NCBI RefSeq assembly: GCF_006636215.1
Contig: NZ_VIFM01000053.1
Coordinates: 1-52,634, forward strand
DNA from: Myxococcus llanfairpwllgwyngyllgogerychwyrndrobwllllantysiliogogogochensis
GTDB lineage: Bacteria > Myxococcota > Myxococcia > Myxococcales > Myxococcaceae
DNA length: 52,634 nucleotides
Reading direction: 5' to 3'
A model generated the notes under the pieces. The model did not search any database. It was not told the origin of the DNA and was given only the letters and a program-made list of their open reading frames with translations. A program made the position numbers and the translations under genes. The number at the start of each line of letters is the position of its first letter. Position 1 is the stretch's first letter. Shown here one piece after another: positions 34,245 through 44,600 of the stretch.

Positions 34245-37200
34245 TCAGGGGGCCTCGCGTCGCCGCCGCGCCAGCAGCGCGAGCAACAACAGCGTCAGTG
34301 GGAACATGGCCGGTGTGCCCGTGGCTGAGCACCCGGACTCCTTCGGTGGCACCACCTTCGGGCTCACGGACACCGTCACGCTGTCCTCGGCGGACAAGCC
34401 ACTCTCGGCGGTGACCTTCACGATGAAGGTCAGCGTCGTGGGGGCGCTCACCTCCGGCGCGGTGAAGCTGGCACCCGCCGTCGCCCCGTCCTTCAGCGAC
34501 ACCGAAGGCCCCTCGCTCTGGCGCCATGCGTAGGTCAGGGTGCCCTGCTCCGGATCCTCGGCGGAGGCGGTGAGCGTGACGGAACTCGTGGCCTCCGTGG
34601 ACAGGTCCTCACCCGCGCTCACCGTGGGCGCGAGCGCGACATGGCGCACCGTCACGCTTACCGTCGCGCCTTCACTCTCCAGCAAGCCATCACCCACCTT
34701 GAGCTGGAAGGTGAGCTCCACCGAGCCCCTCGCCACCGCCGGAGCCGTGAAGCTCGGCGTCGAGGTCTCCGCCCCCGTGAGCGTCACGGCGGGACCCGAC
34801 ACCTGCGTCCACCGATAGCCCACGAGCACGTCCCCTTCCGGGTCCTCGCCGCTGCCCTGGAGCGTCACTGAACCGCCCTCGTCCACCGTCTGGGCGGGTC
34901 CCGCGAAGGCCACTGGCGCCTGGTTCACCTGACGCACGAGGACCTGGACCGTGTCCCGGTCTTGCAGCCCCTCGTTCAACACCGTCAGCCGGAACGTCAG
35001 CGTCGTATCGGCAATCACTTCCGGAGCCGTGAAGCTCGGGGTGGCCGTCTGCGCATCGCTGAGCGTCACGACCGGGCCCGCCACCTGCTCCCAGCGATAG
35101 GCCAGGACACCGGGCAGCTCGCTGCTCCCGCTGCCGTGCAGACTCACCAGGGAGTGCTCGTCGACGGCGAGCCCCTCGCCCGCTTCGGCTCGCACCAGCC
35201 CCGAGGTGCACAGGCCCTGCTCGTCCGTGAGCACCGTGAACGGCGTCTGGGTAAGGCCCGTGAAGCCAACGGAATCGATGAACCAGCCGGCGGCGCCGAC
35301 CGCCTCGTCCGTGCCGATGCGGAAGCGGATGTGCACGGCCTTCCCCGCGTAGCGGGTGCCGAGATTCACATTCGTGGTGATCCACGTGTTCTGGGAGAAG
35401 GCGAAGCTGGCACCGCGGAAGGCGCGGCGCCCCACCAGGGGATTCACGTTGCCCTCATACGGCGTGAGCACACCCGTATAGCCATTCAGGACGATGCTCT
35501 CGCCAATGTCCGTCCAGCTCTTCCCGCCATCCTCGGACAGCTCGATGACACCTCCGTCGAAGTACTCCCCACCGGAGGTCTCGAAGGAGTACCGGTGGCG
35601 GAACGAGAACGAGAGCGCGCCCTGCCCCACCTGAAGCTCGGGCGAGACAAGCGCGAAGTCCGCGACCCGTCCCACCGCTTCGCCCAGGAAGGCCCGCTCG
35701 AGCGTGGAGCTCTCATTCACCCGGAAGGACACATCACCCAGCGCGGACGTCATCTCCCACGGCAGGTACCTCGCATCCACCGATTCCACCGCGGACGCGC
35801 CTGGCAGCTCATCCTGCTCCACGCGGGCCACCAGCGTCGCCGTCTTGTCGCCCGCCACGACACCATTGGCATCGCGATAGGCGATGGCGAAGCGAATGAG
35901 CGAACGCGGCGCCGCTCCCGTCAGCGACACCGGAATGTCCACCGTCGCGGTTTCGAAGAGGCCCACGACGGGGAATGACTGCTGGCCTCCGTTGGCCAGC
36001 TTGACGCCGGGGCTGTCCGCAGTGACGGTGACGCTCGTCGCTCGCAGCGGCTCGCTTCCCGTGCCACGCAGGGTGATGCGCAGGACACCCGTCTCTCCGT
36101 TGTCCAGGTACCCATCCGCGTCACACGTCCGCGCGGAGGCTTCTCCAGCGCCCTCATCGGTGAGCTCCGCCGAGACGAACATCACGTCCGGGCCCGTGCG
36201 ATAGCTCTCCACCACGCCAGCATGGGACGCGGAGGCCCGGTCCGGAGCCACCGCGCCGATGCCCGCGCCGCGCCGGGCGAAGGCCGCCGAGAAGCGCTCG
36301 AAGTCCACCGGGTCTCCCGCATACGCGGCCGCGAGCAACGCATCGCGAGCCTCCAGGAAGGTGGGCGAAGCCGGAGTCAGCGTGTACGCCAGGACGAGAT
36401 AGCTCTTCATCCTCCGCTGGGCCTCCGCGAACGTCAGCCGTGAGGTGTCGCGCAGCAGCGCGACGTAGCACTCCCACAGCATGCTGGCCCAGACCTCACC
36501 CGCGTTGTGGTACTCGGCATTGCTGGAGCCATCCGCGCCAAAGGCATACGCAACACCCGAGGGCAACGGGATGCCATTGCTCATGTGCTGGAGCGTCAAT
36601 GGATTCTTCCGGAAGTCCACCGAGTACGGCACTCGACGGATGCCGAAGTAGGAGGAGTCCGGCCCCATGTTGCGTGTCGCGTACTCGCCCGTGGGGAACA
36701 CGCCGGTCCAGTTCGGATTCGACGCGACCTGGGCATCTTCCTCCCGCACCATCATCAGCAGGGCATGGAAGTCCGCCCACCCCTCCCCCATGCTGCGCCC
36801 CTGGTTGTTTCCAAGACCCGCGCCGTCGTGAACGAGGCGGTTGCTGATGTAGTGCCCCCACTCGTGCGCGACGATGCCCGTGTCGATGGTGCCGTCCAGG
36901 TCGCCCACGGACCGCTTGGCCAGGGTGACCCACACGCCAGTGGACAGGTGCTTGCGCAGAAGCTCCGCATCCCCCGACTGGATCATCACCGCGCCGATGG
37001 CGGGCAGCGCCAGCCCTTCCGTGGCCCCCATGCCGGCGGGCAACGCCTGGCCGGGGCTATTGGCGATGATGACACCGGTGGCTCCGGCGGCCTGCGCGAG
37101 CAGCACCTTGAGGTGAAGGCCGCAGGTGCCCCGGTCCACGAGCGCGATCTGCCCCGCGATCTCCGCGGCGTTGGTCAGCGCCGAACAGCCATCCGTCGTC

Positions 37201-38804
37201 GAGGGGCCCGCCGCATCCGCCGCGTCGAGCGCCTGGACCACCCGAGCGCTCGCCGCGAAGAAGCGAGGGCTGAACTGCGCGGCGATGAACGTGTACGGCC
37301 GCGCGACTTCCTCGGGAGCCGTCACCTCGAAGGTGAGCTGCGGTTGCGTGCCGGTGAAGATATACATCTGCATGCGGGGACTGGCCCCATCGGCGGGCGT
37401 GGCCATGTTCGCGTTGTTGACGCCGCTGTAGTCCTGCGCCTCGGCCTTGATGCGGTCTCCGCCCAGCCCGCCCCGTCCGAGGTTGTCCTGCTGGCCGTTG
37501 CCAGCCGCCTCGTCGAAGCCCACGTCGTAGTAGTCGTCGTGCAACCAGTTGTTCACGTAGAACAATTGCGTCACCGCGGACTGGAGCTGTTGCGGCGTCT
37601 CATACGGCAGCAGGTCGAAGCTGTAGGGATAGTCGAAGGTCGCCGGCCCGCTGATGTGGCCACGCACGTCCCCAGGACCGAACCCATCCGGCGCACTGGC
37701 GTCCACGTAGGCATCCACGTTGTTGCCGGTCGTCTCGGTGGCGTCCACCGGGAGCCAGGGGTCATTGCGACTGAAGGGCGCGCTGTCGAGCGTCACCAGG
37801 TTTCGCTCGACGAAGGGCGGCACGTAGCCGTTCGGAGTCCCCGTCGGGTGAGGAATCTGCTCGTTGCCGGAGGGGCCCGCGAACGGCGTGTACGGCGTCG
37901 TGGCATCCGCCCAGACCCGATAGCTGTGTGCCGCGTCCGCCGTGAGGTCATTGCGGAAGAGCACGCGGCCGTCGTCCGCGGCGATGACGTACGCGTAGTA
38001 GTCCGACGTCGATGACTCCGGGACTCCCGTGTTCAGCTCCACGTAGTGGGCGGGAATCAGCCCCTCGGGCAGCTCGAAGAGCACCGGCTTGATGCGCGCG
38101 GGAAGTCGCAGGCTCACCGGGAGCGGGCGCGCGTAGGAGGCCAGCTCATAGCGGGTGTAGCGCCCTGAGGCGGGCCCCGTGGTCCGCAGCAGGCTCGCGT
38201 CGAGCGACTGGCCCGTCAGGTCCGCGAACGCCACGGCCGCGGCCTGCGTGGCCCCCAGCGAGTCGCCCCGAGCGGAGCGCTTGGCGCCCTGCCCCGAATC
38301 CCGAGCCAGGTGACCCGAGGCGGCCACCAGCACATTGCGCGAGTCGAGCAGCAGCCTGACGCCGCCTCGGAACACCTCGACTCCGCCCACCTCCTGTCTC
38401 AGCGTCACCACCGAGGAGCCCAGCGGGCTGCGGCGGGTGCTGGCGACGAAGACGCCCTCTTGCGAGAGCGAGCGGTCCCCATAGAGGGGCGCCAGCGCGT
38501 CGAGCTGGGCGCGAGCCGCCGTGGCCGGAGTCATCCGGGCGTAGGCGCTGTCGGCTCGAAGCGCCAGGGGCCGCGCGGCACCCGCCATGGGCTTGGAGGC
38601 CCAGACGAAGGTGGGTACTCCGAGCCGGGAGTCGGTGTGCAGCACCCGGGCATCCGGGAACGCTCCTTCCGGTGGCATGGCACCGGCGTCCCGCGCGGGG
38701 GCGTGTTCCAGGAGCGCATCGTGGTTCGGAGGGGCACTGGCACCCGCCCGCGTGCCGGCGAGCGCCAGGACCACCCCGGCAAGGGTTCTGAGCAGAGTCT
38801 TCAT
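34245..38804 (-). CDS. M36 (fungalysin) metalloprotease with PKD-like repeats and MYXO-CTERM
   Basis: The product is 1519 aa. Order: signal peptide, FTP-type propeptide (to about 260), M36 catalytic domain with a PA insert (about 538-620), HEWGH (His647, Glu648, His651) and GEGWADF (Glu674, third zinc ligand), a beta-sandwich region, and three 90-residue PKD/REJ-like repeats (LQGSGEDPEGD, RWTQVSGPAVTL, PSFTAPA). At the C-terminus a Cys (GCSATG), a hydrophobic helix and RRRREAP form the myxobacterial MYXO-CTERM sorting tail. It is a secreted, surface-anchored protease, possibly used in predation. It is last in the run of secreted-protein genes. Confidence 0.92.
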   Translation of the reverse strand: MKTLLRTLAGVVLALAGTRAGASAPPNHDALLEHAPARDAGAMPPEGAFPDARVLHTDSRLGVPTFVWASKPMAGAARPLALRADSAYARMTPATAARAQLDALAPLYGDRSLSQEGVFVASTRRSPLGSSVVTLRQEVGGVEVFRGGVRLLLDSRNVLVAASGHLARDSGQGAKRSARGDSLGATQAAAVAFADLTGQSLDASLLRTTGPASGRYTRYELASYARPLPVSLRLPARIKPVLFELPEGLIPAHYVELNTGVPESSTSDYYAYVIAADDGRVLFRNDLTADAAHSYRVWADATTPYTPFAGPSGNEQIPHPTGTPNGYVPPFVERNLVTLDSAPFSRNDPWLPVDATETTGNNVDAYVDASAPDGFGPGDVRGHISGPATFDYPYSFDLLPYETPQQLQSAVTQLFYVNNWLHDDYYDVGFDEAAGNGQQDNLGRGGLGGDRIKAEAQDYSGVNNANMATPADGASPRMQMYIFTGTQPQLTFEVTAPEEVARPYTFIAAQFSPRFFAASARVVQALDAADAAGPSTTDGCSALTNAAEIAGQIALVDRGTCGLHLKVLLAQAAGATGVIIANSPGQALPAGMGATEGLALPAIGAVMIQSGDAELLRKHLSTGVWVTLAKRSVGDLDGTIDTGIVAHEWGHYISNRLVHDGAGLGNNQGRSMGEGWADFHALLMMVREEDAQVASNPNWTGVFPTGEYATRNMGPDSSYFGIRRVPYSVDFRKNPLTLQHMSNGIPLPSGVAYAFGADGSSNAEYHNAGEVWASMLWECYVALLRDTSRLTFAEAQRRMKSYLVLAYTLTPASPTFLEARDALLAAAYAGDPVDFERFSAAFARRGAGIGAVAPDRASASHAGVVESYRTGPDVMFVSAELTDEGAGEASARTCDADGYLDNGETGVLRITLRGTGSEPLRATSVTVTADSPGVKLANGGQQSFPVVGLFETATVDIPVSLTGAAPRSLIRFAIAYRDANGVVAGDKTATLVARVEQDELPGASAVESVDARYLPWEMTSALGDVSFRVNESSTLERAFLGEAVGRVADFALVSPELQVGQGALSFSFRHRYSFETSGGEYFDGGVIELSEDGGKSWTDIGESIVLNGYTGVLTPYEGNVNPLVGRRAFRGASFAFSQNTWITTNVNLGTRYAGKAVHIRFRIGTDEAVGAAGWFIDSVGFTGLTQTPFTVLTDEQGLCTSGLVRAEAGEGLAVDEHSLVSLHGSGSSELPGVLAYRWEQVAGPVVTLSDAQTATPSFTAPEVIADTTLTFRLTVLNEGLQDRDTVQVLVRQVNQAPVAFAGPAQTVDEGGSVTLQGSGEDPEGDVLVGYRWTQVSGPAVTLTGAETSTPSFTAPAVARGSVELTFQLKVGDGLLESEGATVSVTVRHVALAPTVSAGEDLSTEATSSVTLTASAEDPEQGTLTYAWRQSEGPSVSLKDGATAGASFTAPEVSAPTTLTFIVKVTAESGLSAEDSVTVSVSPKVVPPKESGCSATGTPAMFPLTLLLLALLARRRREAP

Positions 38805-38853
38805 GAGAGGGACCTCGAGAGCGGGCGAAGTGCGAGACGGGCCGGGGACGGCG

Positions 38854-41457
38854 CTAGCGAACCCAAGACACGCGCCTCACGAAGTACGCGGGCGGATTGC
38901 CCATGGAGACAGCGTCCGTGCCATCGATGTTGGAGACCATGATGGTGGCAATGCCTGTCTCCGGGTCCACCTGCGCGTAGGCCACGCGCGTACCGTCCGG
39001 AGAGAGCGTGAAGAGGCTCTGGAGATACTGGCCGTGGTTGCCGAGCCCGATGGGACGCACGATCTCTCGCCCGGTACCATCGGGCTTCACACGCTCCAGC
39101 CAGGTGTCCGAGGTCACGTCCAGGTTCCGGTAGTGATAGAGCAGGTCACCATTGGGCAGCACCATCGGGAACTTCGAGAGGGACGCCATCTCCTGCCCCC
39201 GGACCGCGAAGTCGAGCACCTTGCGCGCGCTCCCATCCGCGAGGGAGTAGGCCCAGAGCCGGGTGCCCTTGGCCAGATACTCGACGGTGTAGAGCGTGGC
39301 GCTGTCGCGCGAGAAGGTGCCGTAGACCACGGACGAGATGGGCGTGGGCGACGGCATGTCATTGACGTCCGCGATGAGGATGCGCCGCTCGTCGGTCCCG
39401 TCGGGGCGGATGATGTACTGGAACTCCGTGGAGGCACGGCCCGGGAATGGGTCGTACGAACAGGACCTCACGAAGGAGATCCACTGCCCATCCGGCGAGA
39501 ACTCGACGGAGCGTTCTCCGCACAGCGCGGGGCTCACCTGCGAGAGGCGCCTCACATGGCTGCCATCCGCATCCGCGAGATAGACGACGCCCCGGAAGAA
39601 GATGCCTCCGAACATGTCGCGCCCATCCACCCACGCCATCGTCTTGCGGTCGGGCGAACGGGTCAGCTCGGAGTGCACGTCGCGAGGCGAGACGAAGGGA
39701 GCGGGAACCGGCGTGAGCTGACGAAGCCGTGTGCCGTCCGGGGACACGGCGTACGCCTGCGGGAAGCTCGACTCCTCGCTCGTGGCCTCCCCTGTCGGTG
39801 ACGCGGCATACAGCAGCAACTCGGACGCGTCCGGCGCGCGCAGGGTGCCCACGGTGGCGCTCAGCGCCGTCTCTCCGCCGAGGCGCACGGGAGCGCCCGC
39901 CTCGCTGACATCGAGCAGTTCGAGCAGCTGCGTGTAGCGGCCCTTGATGGCGAAGCGCGTGCGGAAGGCCCAGGTCTGGCCCTCGCTCGTCTGGAGCTGC
40001 GTCGTGCCCACCTCGAACCCCTCCTCCGGGCCGAGATAGGTGACGCCACTCCCGTCCGTCTCGAAGCCACCCATCCAGGTCTCGGGCCGGTCCGACACTT
40101 CGCCCGCCGTCCCCGTGTCGTAGCGCAGGGCCTGCCCCACGACAGGAGACTGGATCTCCGGCTCGGACGAAGTCATGGGGGGATTCGTGCGGCTCAGCGT
40201 CACCCGCCAGCGCAGCTTCGTGGAGGGGGCCACCGCCTTGGCGAGCTGAGCCGTGAAGGAGACCACCCCATCCTCCAGCGTCTGGAAGGTGGGGACGACC
40301 GCGGAGACACTCAGGCGCGCGACGTTCACCTGGGCGCTGGCGCTCAGGCCGTTGAAGGTCGCCGTGAGAGACGAGGCACCCGGCCCCACCGGCGTGACCT
40401 GACCGCGCGTGGAGGCATCCATGGAGACGACGGCCACCGTGGGCTGGCTGCTCTTCCACGTGGCGCTGGTGGTGACGTCCTGGCTCGTGCCGTTATCGAG
40501 CGTGGCCGTCGCATGGAGCTGGCGCGGGTGTCCTTCCACCAGCGTGACCTCCGCTGGCGAGAGCGTGAGCGCGGTGGCCTCCGCGACCGTCAGCTGGGTG
40601 CTCCCGCTCACCTCACGAAACGTCGCCGTGATGCGCGCGGTGCCCATCCCCTGACCGCTCGCGAGGCGCTGGCTCAGGGACACGACCGCCGTGTCACTGG
40701 AGCTCCAAGTCGCCTCGGTGGAGACATCCGCCACCGTGCCGTCGGAGCGCGTGGCGGTGGCGACCAACGACACGGTGCTTCCACGGGCGAGCGAGGCCGC
40801 ATCGGGCGTCACGGCGATGGCGGTGACGACGGCGTCGGTGACAGTCACCAAGGCAGAGACCTCCACCGTGCCGAGCACCGCCCGGACCGTGGCCTGCCCC
40901 GGAGCGATGGCGCGCACCAGGCCGCTCTCGGAGACCGTGGCCACCGTCGCGTCCGAGGAGTTCCACTGGACGTCACTGGTGACGACGTGCGTGCCGCCAT
41001 CCGTGAGGGTGGCCGTGGCCGTGAGCTGCTGGGAGAGCCCCACGGCGAGGGACGGCGCCGCGGGAGCAATCACCATGGAGACCAGCGTGGCGTCGGTCAC
41101 CTGCACGGGCGCTTCCGCGGAGACCGCGTCCCACCGGGCCCGCACGGTCGTCTGGCCCTGGGCCAGCGCTCGCACCTGGGGCGCGCCACTCGCGTCCTGG
41201 GACACCGTCGCGATGGCGGCGTCATCCGAGGACCACGTCGTCTCCCGCGTGACATCGCGCGTGCTGCCATCGGAAAGGGTGGCCGTCGCCACCACCTCGC
41301 CCCCCAGGCCCGCGGCGAGCGTGAAGCTCGTGGGCGCGATCCGCAGGGATTTCACGGAGGAGGGAGACTTGTCGCTGCTACACGCCGCGATGGCGGCCAC
41401 GGAGACAAGCCCGAGCAACGCGCGGTGAAGCCAACGACGACCGGAACGCTCTCTCAT
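38854..41457 (-). CDS. lipoprotein with Big_2 repeats and TolB-like propeller
   Basis: The product is 867 aa. The signal peptide ends at AIAAC. Residues 35 to about 370 hold four Big_2 immunoglobulin-like repeats (LRIAPTSFTLAAG, ATATLSDGSTRDVT, WSSDDAAIATVS and variants). The C-terminal third carries propeller motifs (FSPDGQWISFV, LSPDGTRVAYAQ) like TolB or WD40-type PD40 repeats. It is a probable outer-surface binding or adhesion protein. AGAGG lies eight bases upstream of the ATG. A 45-bp element shared with the next lipoprotein gene lies 89 bases upstream. It is 49 bases before the M36 gene and possibly cotranscribed with it. Confidence 0.85.
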   Translation of the reverse strand: MRERSGRRWLHRALLGLVSVAAIAACSSDKSPSSVKSLRIAPTSFTLAAGLGGEVVATATLSDGSTRDVTRETTWSSDDAAIATVSQDASGAPQVRALAQGQTTVRARWDAVSAEAPVQVTDATLVSMVIAPAAPSLAVGLSQQLTATATLTDGGTHVVTSDVQWNSSDATVATVSESGLVRAIAPGQATVRAVLGTVEVSALVTVTDAVVTAIAVTPDAASLARGSTVSLVATATRSDGTVADVSTEATWSSSDTAVVSLSQRLASGQGMGTARITATFREVSGSTQLTVAEATALTLSPAEVTLVEGHPRQLHATATLDNGTSQDVTTSATWKSSQPTVAVVSMDASTRGQVTPVGPGASSLTATFNGLSASAQVNVARLSVSAVVPTFQTLEDGVVSFTAQLAKAVAPSTKLRWRVTLSRTNPPMTSSEPEIQSPVVGQALRYDTGTAGEVSDRPETWMGGFETDGSGVTYLGPEEGFEVGTTQLQTSEGQTWAFRTRFAIKGRYTQLLELLDVSEAGAPVRLGGETALSATVGTLRAPDASELLLYAASPTGEATSEESSFPQAYAVSPDGTRLRQLTPVPAPFVSPRDVHSELTRSPDRKTMAWVDGRDMFGGIFFRGVVYLADADGSHVRRLSQVSPALCGERSVEFSPDGQWISFVRSCSYDPFPGRASTEFQYIIRPDGTDERRILIADVNDMPSPTPISSVVYGTFSRDSATLYTVEYLAKGTRLWAYSLADGSARKVLDFAVRGQEMASLSKFPMVLPNGDLLYHYRNLDVTSDTWLERVKPDGTGREIVRPIGLGNHGQYLQSLFTLSPDGTRVAYAQVDPETGIATIMVSNIDGTDAVSMGNPPAYFVRRVSWVR

Positions 41458-41545
41458 GAATCGACCTCTCTGCACGGCGCCGCGCATCCGACACGCGAGG
41501 ACCGGGGATGGGGAATGGTGACTGTGAAGAAGGAGGGAACCGCGA

Positions 41546-41590
41546 ACCATCGGGGGCGCCCCTAGGAGTCCCTCAGGAATCCCCTAGGGG
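41546..41590 (-). promoter_or_regulatory. 45-bp paired CTAGGGG element, copy 1
   Basis: On the minus strand the element has CCTAGGGG twice, 22 bp apart (about two helical turns), with ATTCCTGAGGGAC between them and CCCGATGGT after. It matches the copy at 45159 in 38 of 45 bases without gaps. It lies 89-133 bases upstream of the Big_2/propeller lipoprotein start and just after the end of the alternating-repeat gene. I infer a regulator-binding site; the best candidate is the NarL-type regulator encoded at 45197. Confidence 0.7.
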
Positions 41591-41610
41591 CGCGTGGCGC
41601 CGCGCACGGC

Positions 41611-44600
41611 TCAGGGGCGCGGACTGGCGCTCACGCCACGGAAGGCGGTGTTGGCCGGGGCCGTCGCCAGCACGGTCACCGAGGGAGTCACCGTGCTCCC
41701 GTCGTCCAGGAAGGTGACCACCATGTTGCCCGCGCCACCCGAGCTGCTCAGGTAGGTGGTGACGTAGACCCTCACGCCCGAGGGAGTCTTCGTCGCGGAG
41801 ACACCATGGGCTGCCATGCGGTTGGTCGTCGTCCCCGCGACGGCGAAGGTGGGCACGAAGGAGTCCTTCTTGCTCCAGGCCACTCCGTCGAAGGTCCACT
41901 TCTCCAGGCGCAACGTGTCCGGCGTTCCACCCTGCGAGGCAGGGAGGCTGATGTTGATGGAGACGTAGGCCGTGTCCACTCCCTCCACCTCGGGGTCCAG
42001 GTCGAGCAGCGCGAAGCCGGAGGTCGTGAGCGTGATGGCGAACGAGGGCAGTTGAACCGGGGTCTCCATCACGGTGGGGAGCGCGGAAGGGAACGCGTGC
42101 ACGCCCTGACGGTAGCCCTGCGGGTTCGGGACCGGCGCGATGCCGAGCGTGAAGTAGACACGCCCGTCGAAGACATTCACGACACGGCAGTCATTCACCC
42201 CGTTGGAGAGGACGGTCGATGCCCTGGGGTTCGCGCCCGCCAGGACGTGGCGGATGCCACCACCCCGCCCCGCGAGCCAGTACGCGGAGCCATCCACCGT
42301 CGTGGCCGAGCGCACCGAGTCGAGGTCGTAGGCATCGTTCAGGCGAGCGCCGATGGTGAAGGCTCCCGCGACGTCCACCTGACCCACCACGCGGGACGTC
42401 TGCGCCGCGGACGTGCCGGAGACATTCGCGGTTCCCGCCGCCGCGTCATACCCCGCGAAGGTGAGCAGGCGGCCGTTCCCGGAAAGCGCGAGGGCCCCCT
42501 GATAGTCGTCACTGCCGGAGAAGGTCAGCCGGTTCGCGCCAGCAGGGCCCATGGCGGGAATGGGGAGGGTCCGCACCGGAGCGCCCCCCGTGGGGCGGTA
42601 CTCCTCGAGGAAGGCCTCGGTGGCGGTCGCGTTGAGGGCCGAGGCGCCGCCCCCCACGTGAAGCACCATCACGTTGGGAGCGCAGGAGACGGCCACGGTG
42701 AGGCCCGCATCACCCATGGTGCCCGTGCCGCTCAGCACCTCGCACGTCTGCCCCAGCGGCTGACGGCTCACCTGCACCGAGTACGACTCACCGGGGAGCA
42801 GCCCTTGCGCGAAGGCGTGCTCTCCATCGGCGACGACGGTGAGGGTGTCTGTTCCGGAGCGCAGCCCCAACGTGCCCGTCAACCCCGCGACGTGAACCCC
42901 CAGCGCGTAGACATCCTCACAGGAGACCGCGAGGTCGGAGACCGGACCTCCATTCACCGCGCCGTCCCCGGACCGGACGGAGCAGCGCTGCCCCACCGGC
43001 TGCGTCTTCACCGTCACCGCGTACGTGGCCTGGTCCACCACGGACCGGGTGAAGGTGAACGGACCGTTGGCGGAGAGCGCGAGCACGTCGTCGCCGTTGT
43101 TCTGGAGTTCGAGCGTGGCGCCCGCCGCCAGCCCCGCCACGACTCCTCCGACAGGGTATGACGTCCCTCCGCAGAGCACCGTCACGTCAGTGACATCCCC
43201 GGCGCCCATGGTGCCAAAGCCCTTCGCCACGCTGCACCCCAGCGGGGGCGCGATCTCCGCCGAGACGGAGTAGGCGCCACCAAACGCCACCGGCGCCGGG
43301 AAGACGAAGGCACCATTCACGGCAACGGTGAGTGCCGCCCCTCCGTTGTTGCGCAGCACCACGGACTGCGAGCCGTCGAGCCCCGCCACCGTGCCCTTCA
43401 CTGCGAAGGAGTCCGGGCTGCACGTGACAGCCACCTGGGTGACATTCGAGCCTCCCACCGTGCCCGTCCCCTGCTGCACCGAGCAGGACTGCCCCGGGGG
43501 CTGCGTCTTCACCGCGACGGCGTAGGCCCCCAGGTCCGCCACCGGACGGGTGAACGTGAAGGCACCGTTGGAGCCGACGGTGAGGACCTCGCTCTCGTTG
43601 AGCCACAGCTCGAACGTCATTCCCTCGACGAATCCTGTCACCGTGCCCCCGACCGCGAAGGCCTGGGTGCGGCACGCGACCGCCACATTCGTGATGTCCG
43701 CCGAGCCCTGCGTGCCCGTGCCATTCGGCACGATGCAGCTCAGCGGATAGGTGGCCTCCGCGGTGACGGCATAGGTGCCGCGATAGAGCACCCCGGTCGG
43801 GAAGGAAAAAGCGCCGTTGGTCGTGACGGTGACAGCGTCCGTCCCGTTGTTCTTCACCACCACCGACTGACCGCTGGAGAGGCCCGTCACCGCCCCACCC
43901 AGGTGGTACTGCTTCGGCTCACAGGTGACGACCACCGAGCTGACATTGGCTCCGCTCAGCGTGCCCGTTCCCCCCACCATCTCGCAGGTATGTCCAATGG
44001 GCGAGGAAACGAGGCTCACCGCATAGCCCGCGAGGTCGGGCACGGGCTGCGCGAAGGTGAAGGGGCCGTTGGTGTTGATCAGGAGCGACTCGGCGCCGTT
44101 CTGCAGCTTGAGCACGCCTCCCTTGATGATGCCCGACACCGTTCCGCCCACCAGGTATCGCGTGGTGTTGCAGGTGACGGCGACGTTGGTCACCGCCTGC
44201 GCCGCCATGGTGCCCTCGCCCCGCGACACGCTGCACGTGACGGGATAGGTCGCCTCGACGGTGACCGCGTACGTCGCCCCGAAGGCCACCGGGCGAGCGA
44301 AGGTGAAGAGGCCGTTGGAGGACACGGTGACGGCGTCTTCGCCGTTGTTCCTCAGCACAACCGAGTTCCCTGGGGTCAGGCCGAACAGCGAGCCGCCCAG
44401 GGCGAAGGTCCGCGCCGTGCAATTGACCGCCACATCGGTGACCGCCGAGCCGCTCAGCGTGCCCGCGCCGTGCTCCACGATGCAGTCGTGGCCCTCGGGC
44501 TGCGTCTTCACCGTCACCGCGTAGTCCGTGAGGTCCGCGACCTCCTCCGCGAAACGGAAGGCTCCGCTCTCCGTGACGGTGAGCACAGGCCCTCCGTTGT

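Noticed and set aside
36507-38015. 502-codon open frame on the plus strand
   Set aside because: It is antisense to the M36 protease, which has its full zinc motif in the other strand.
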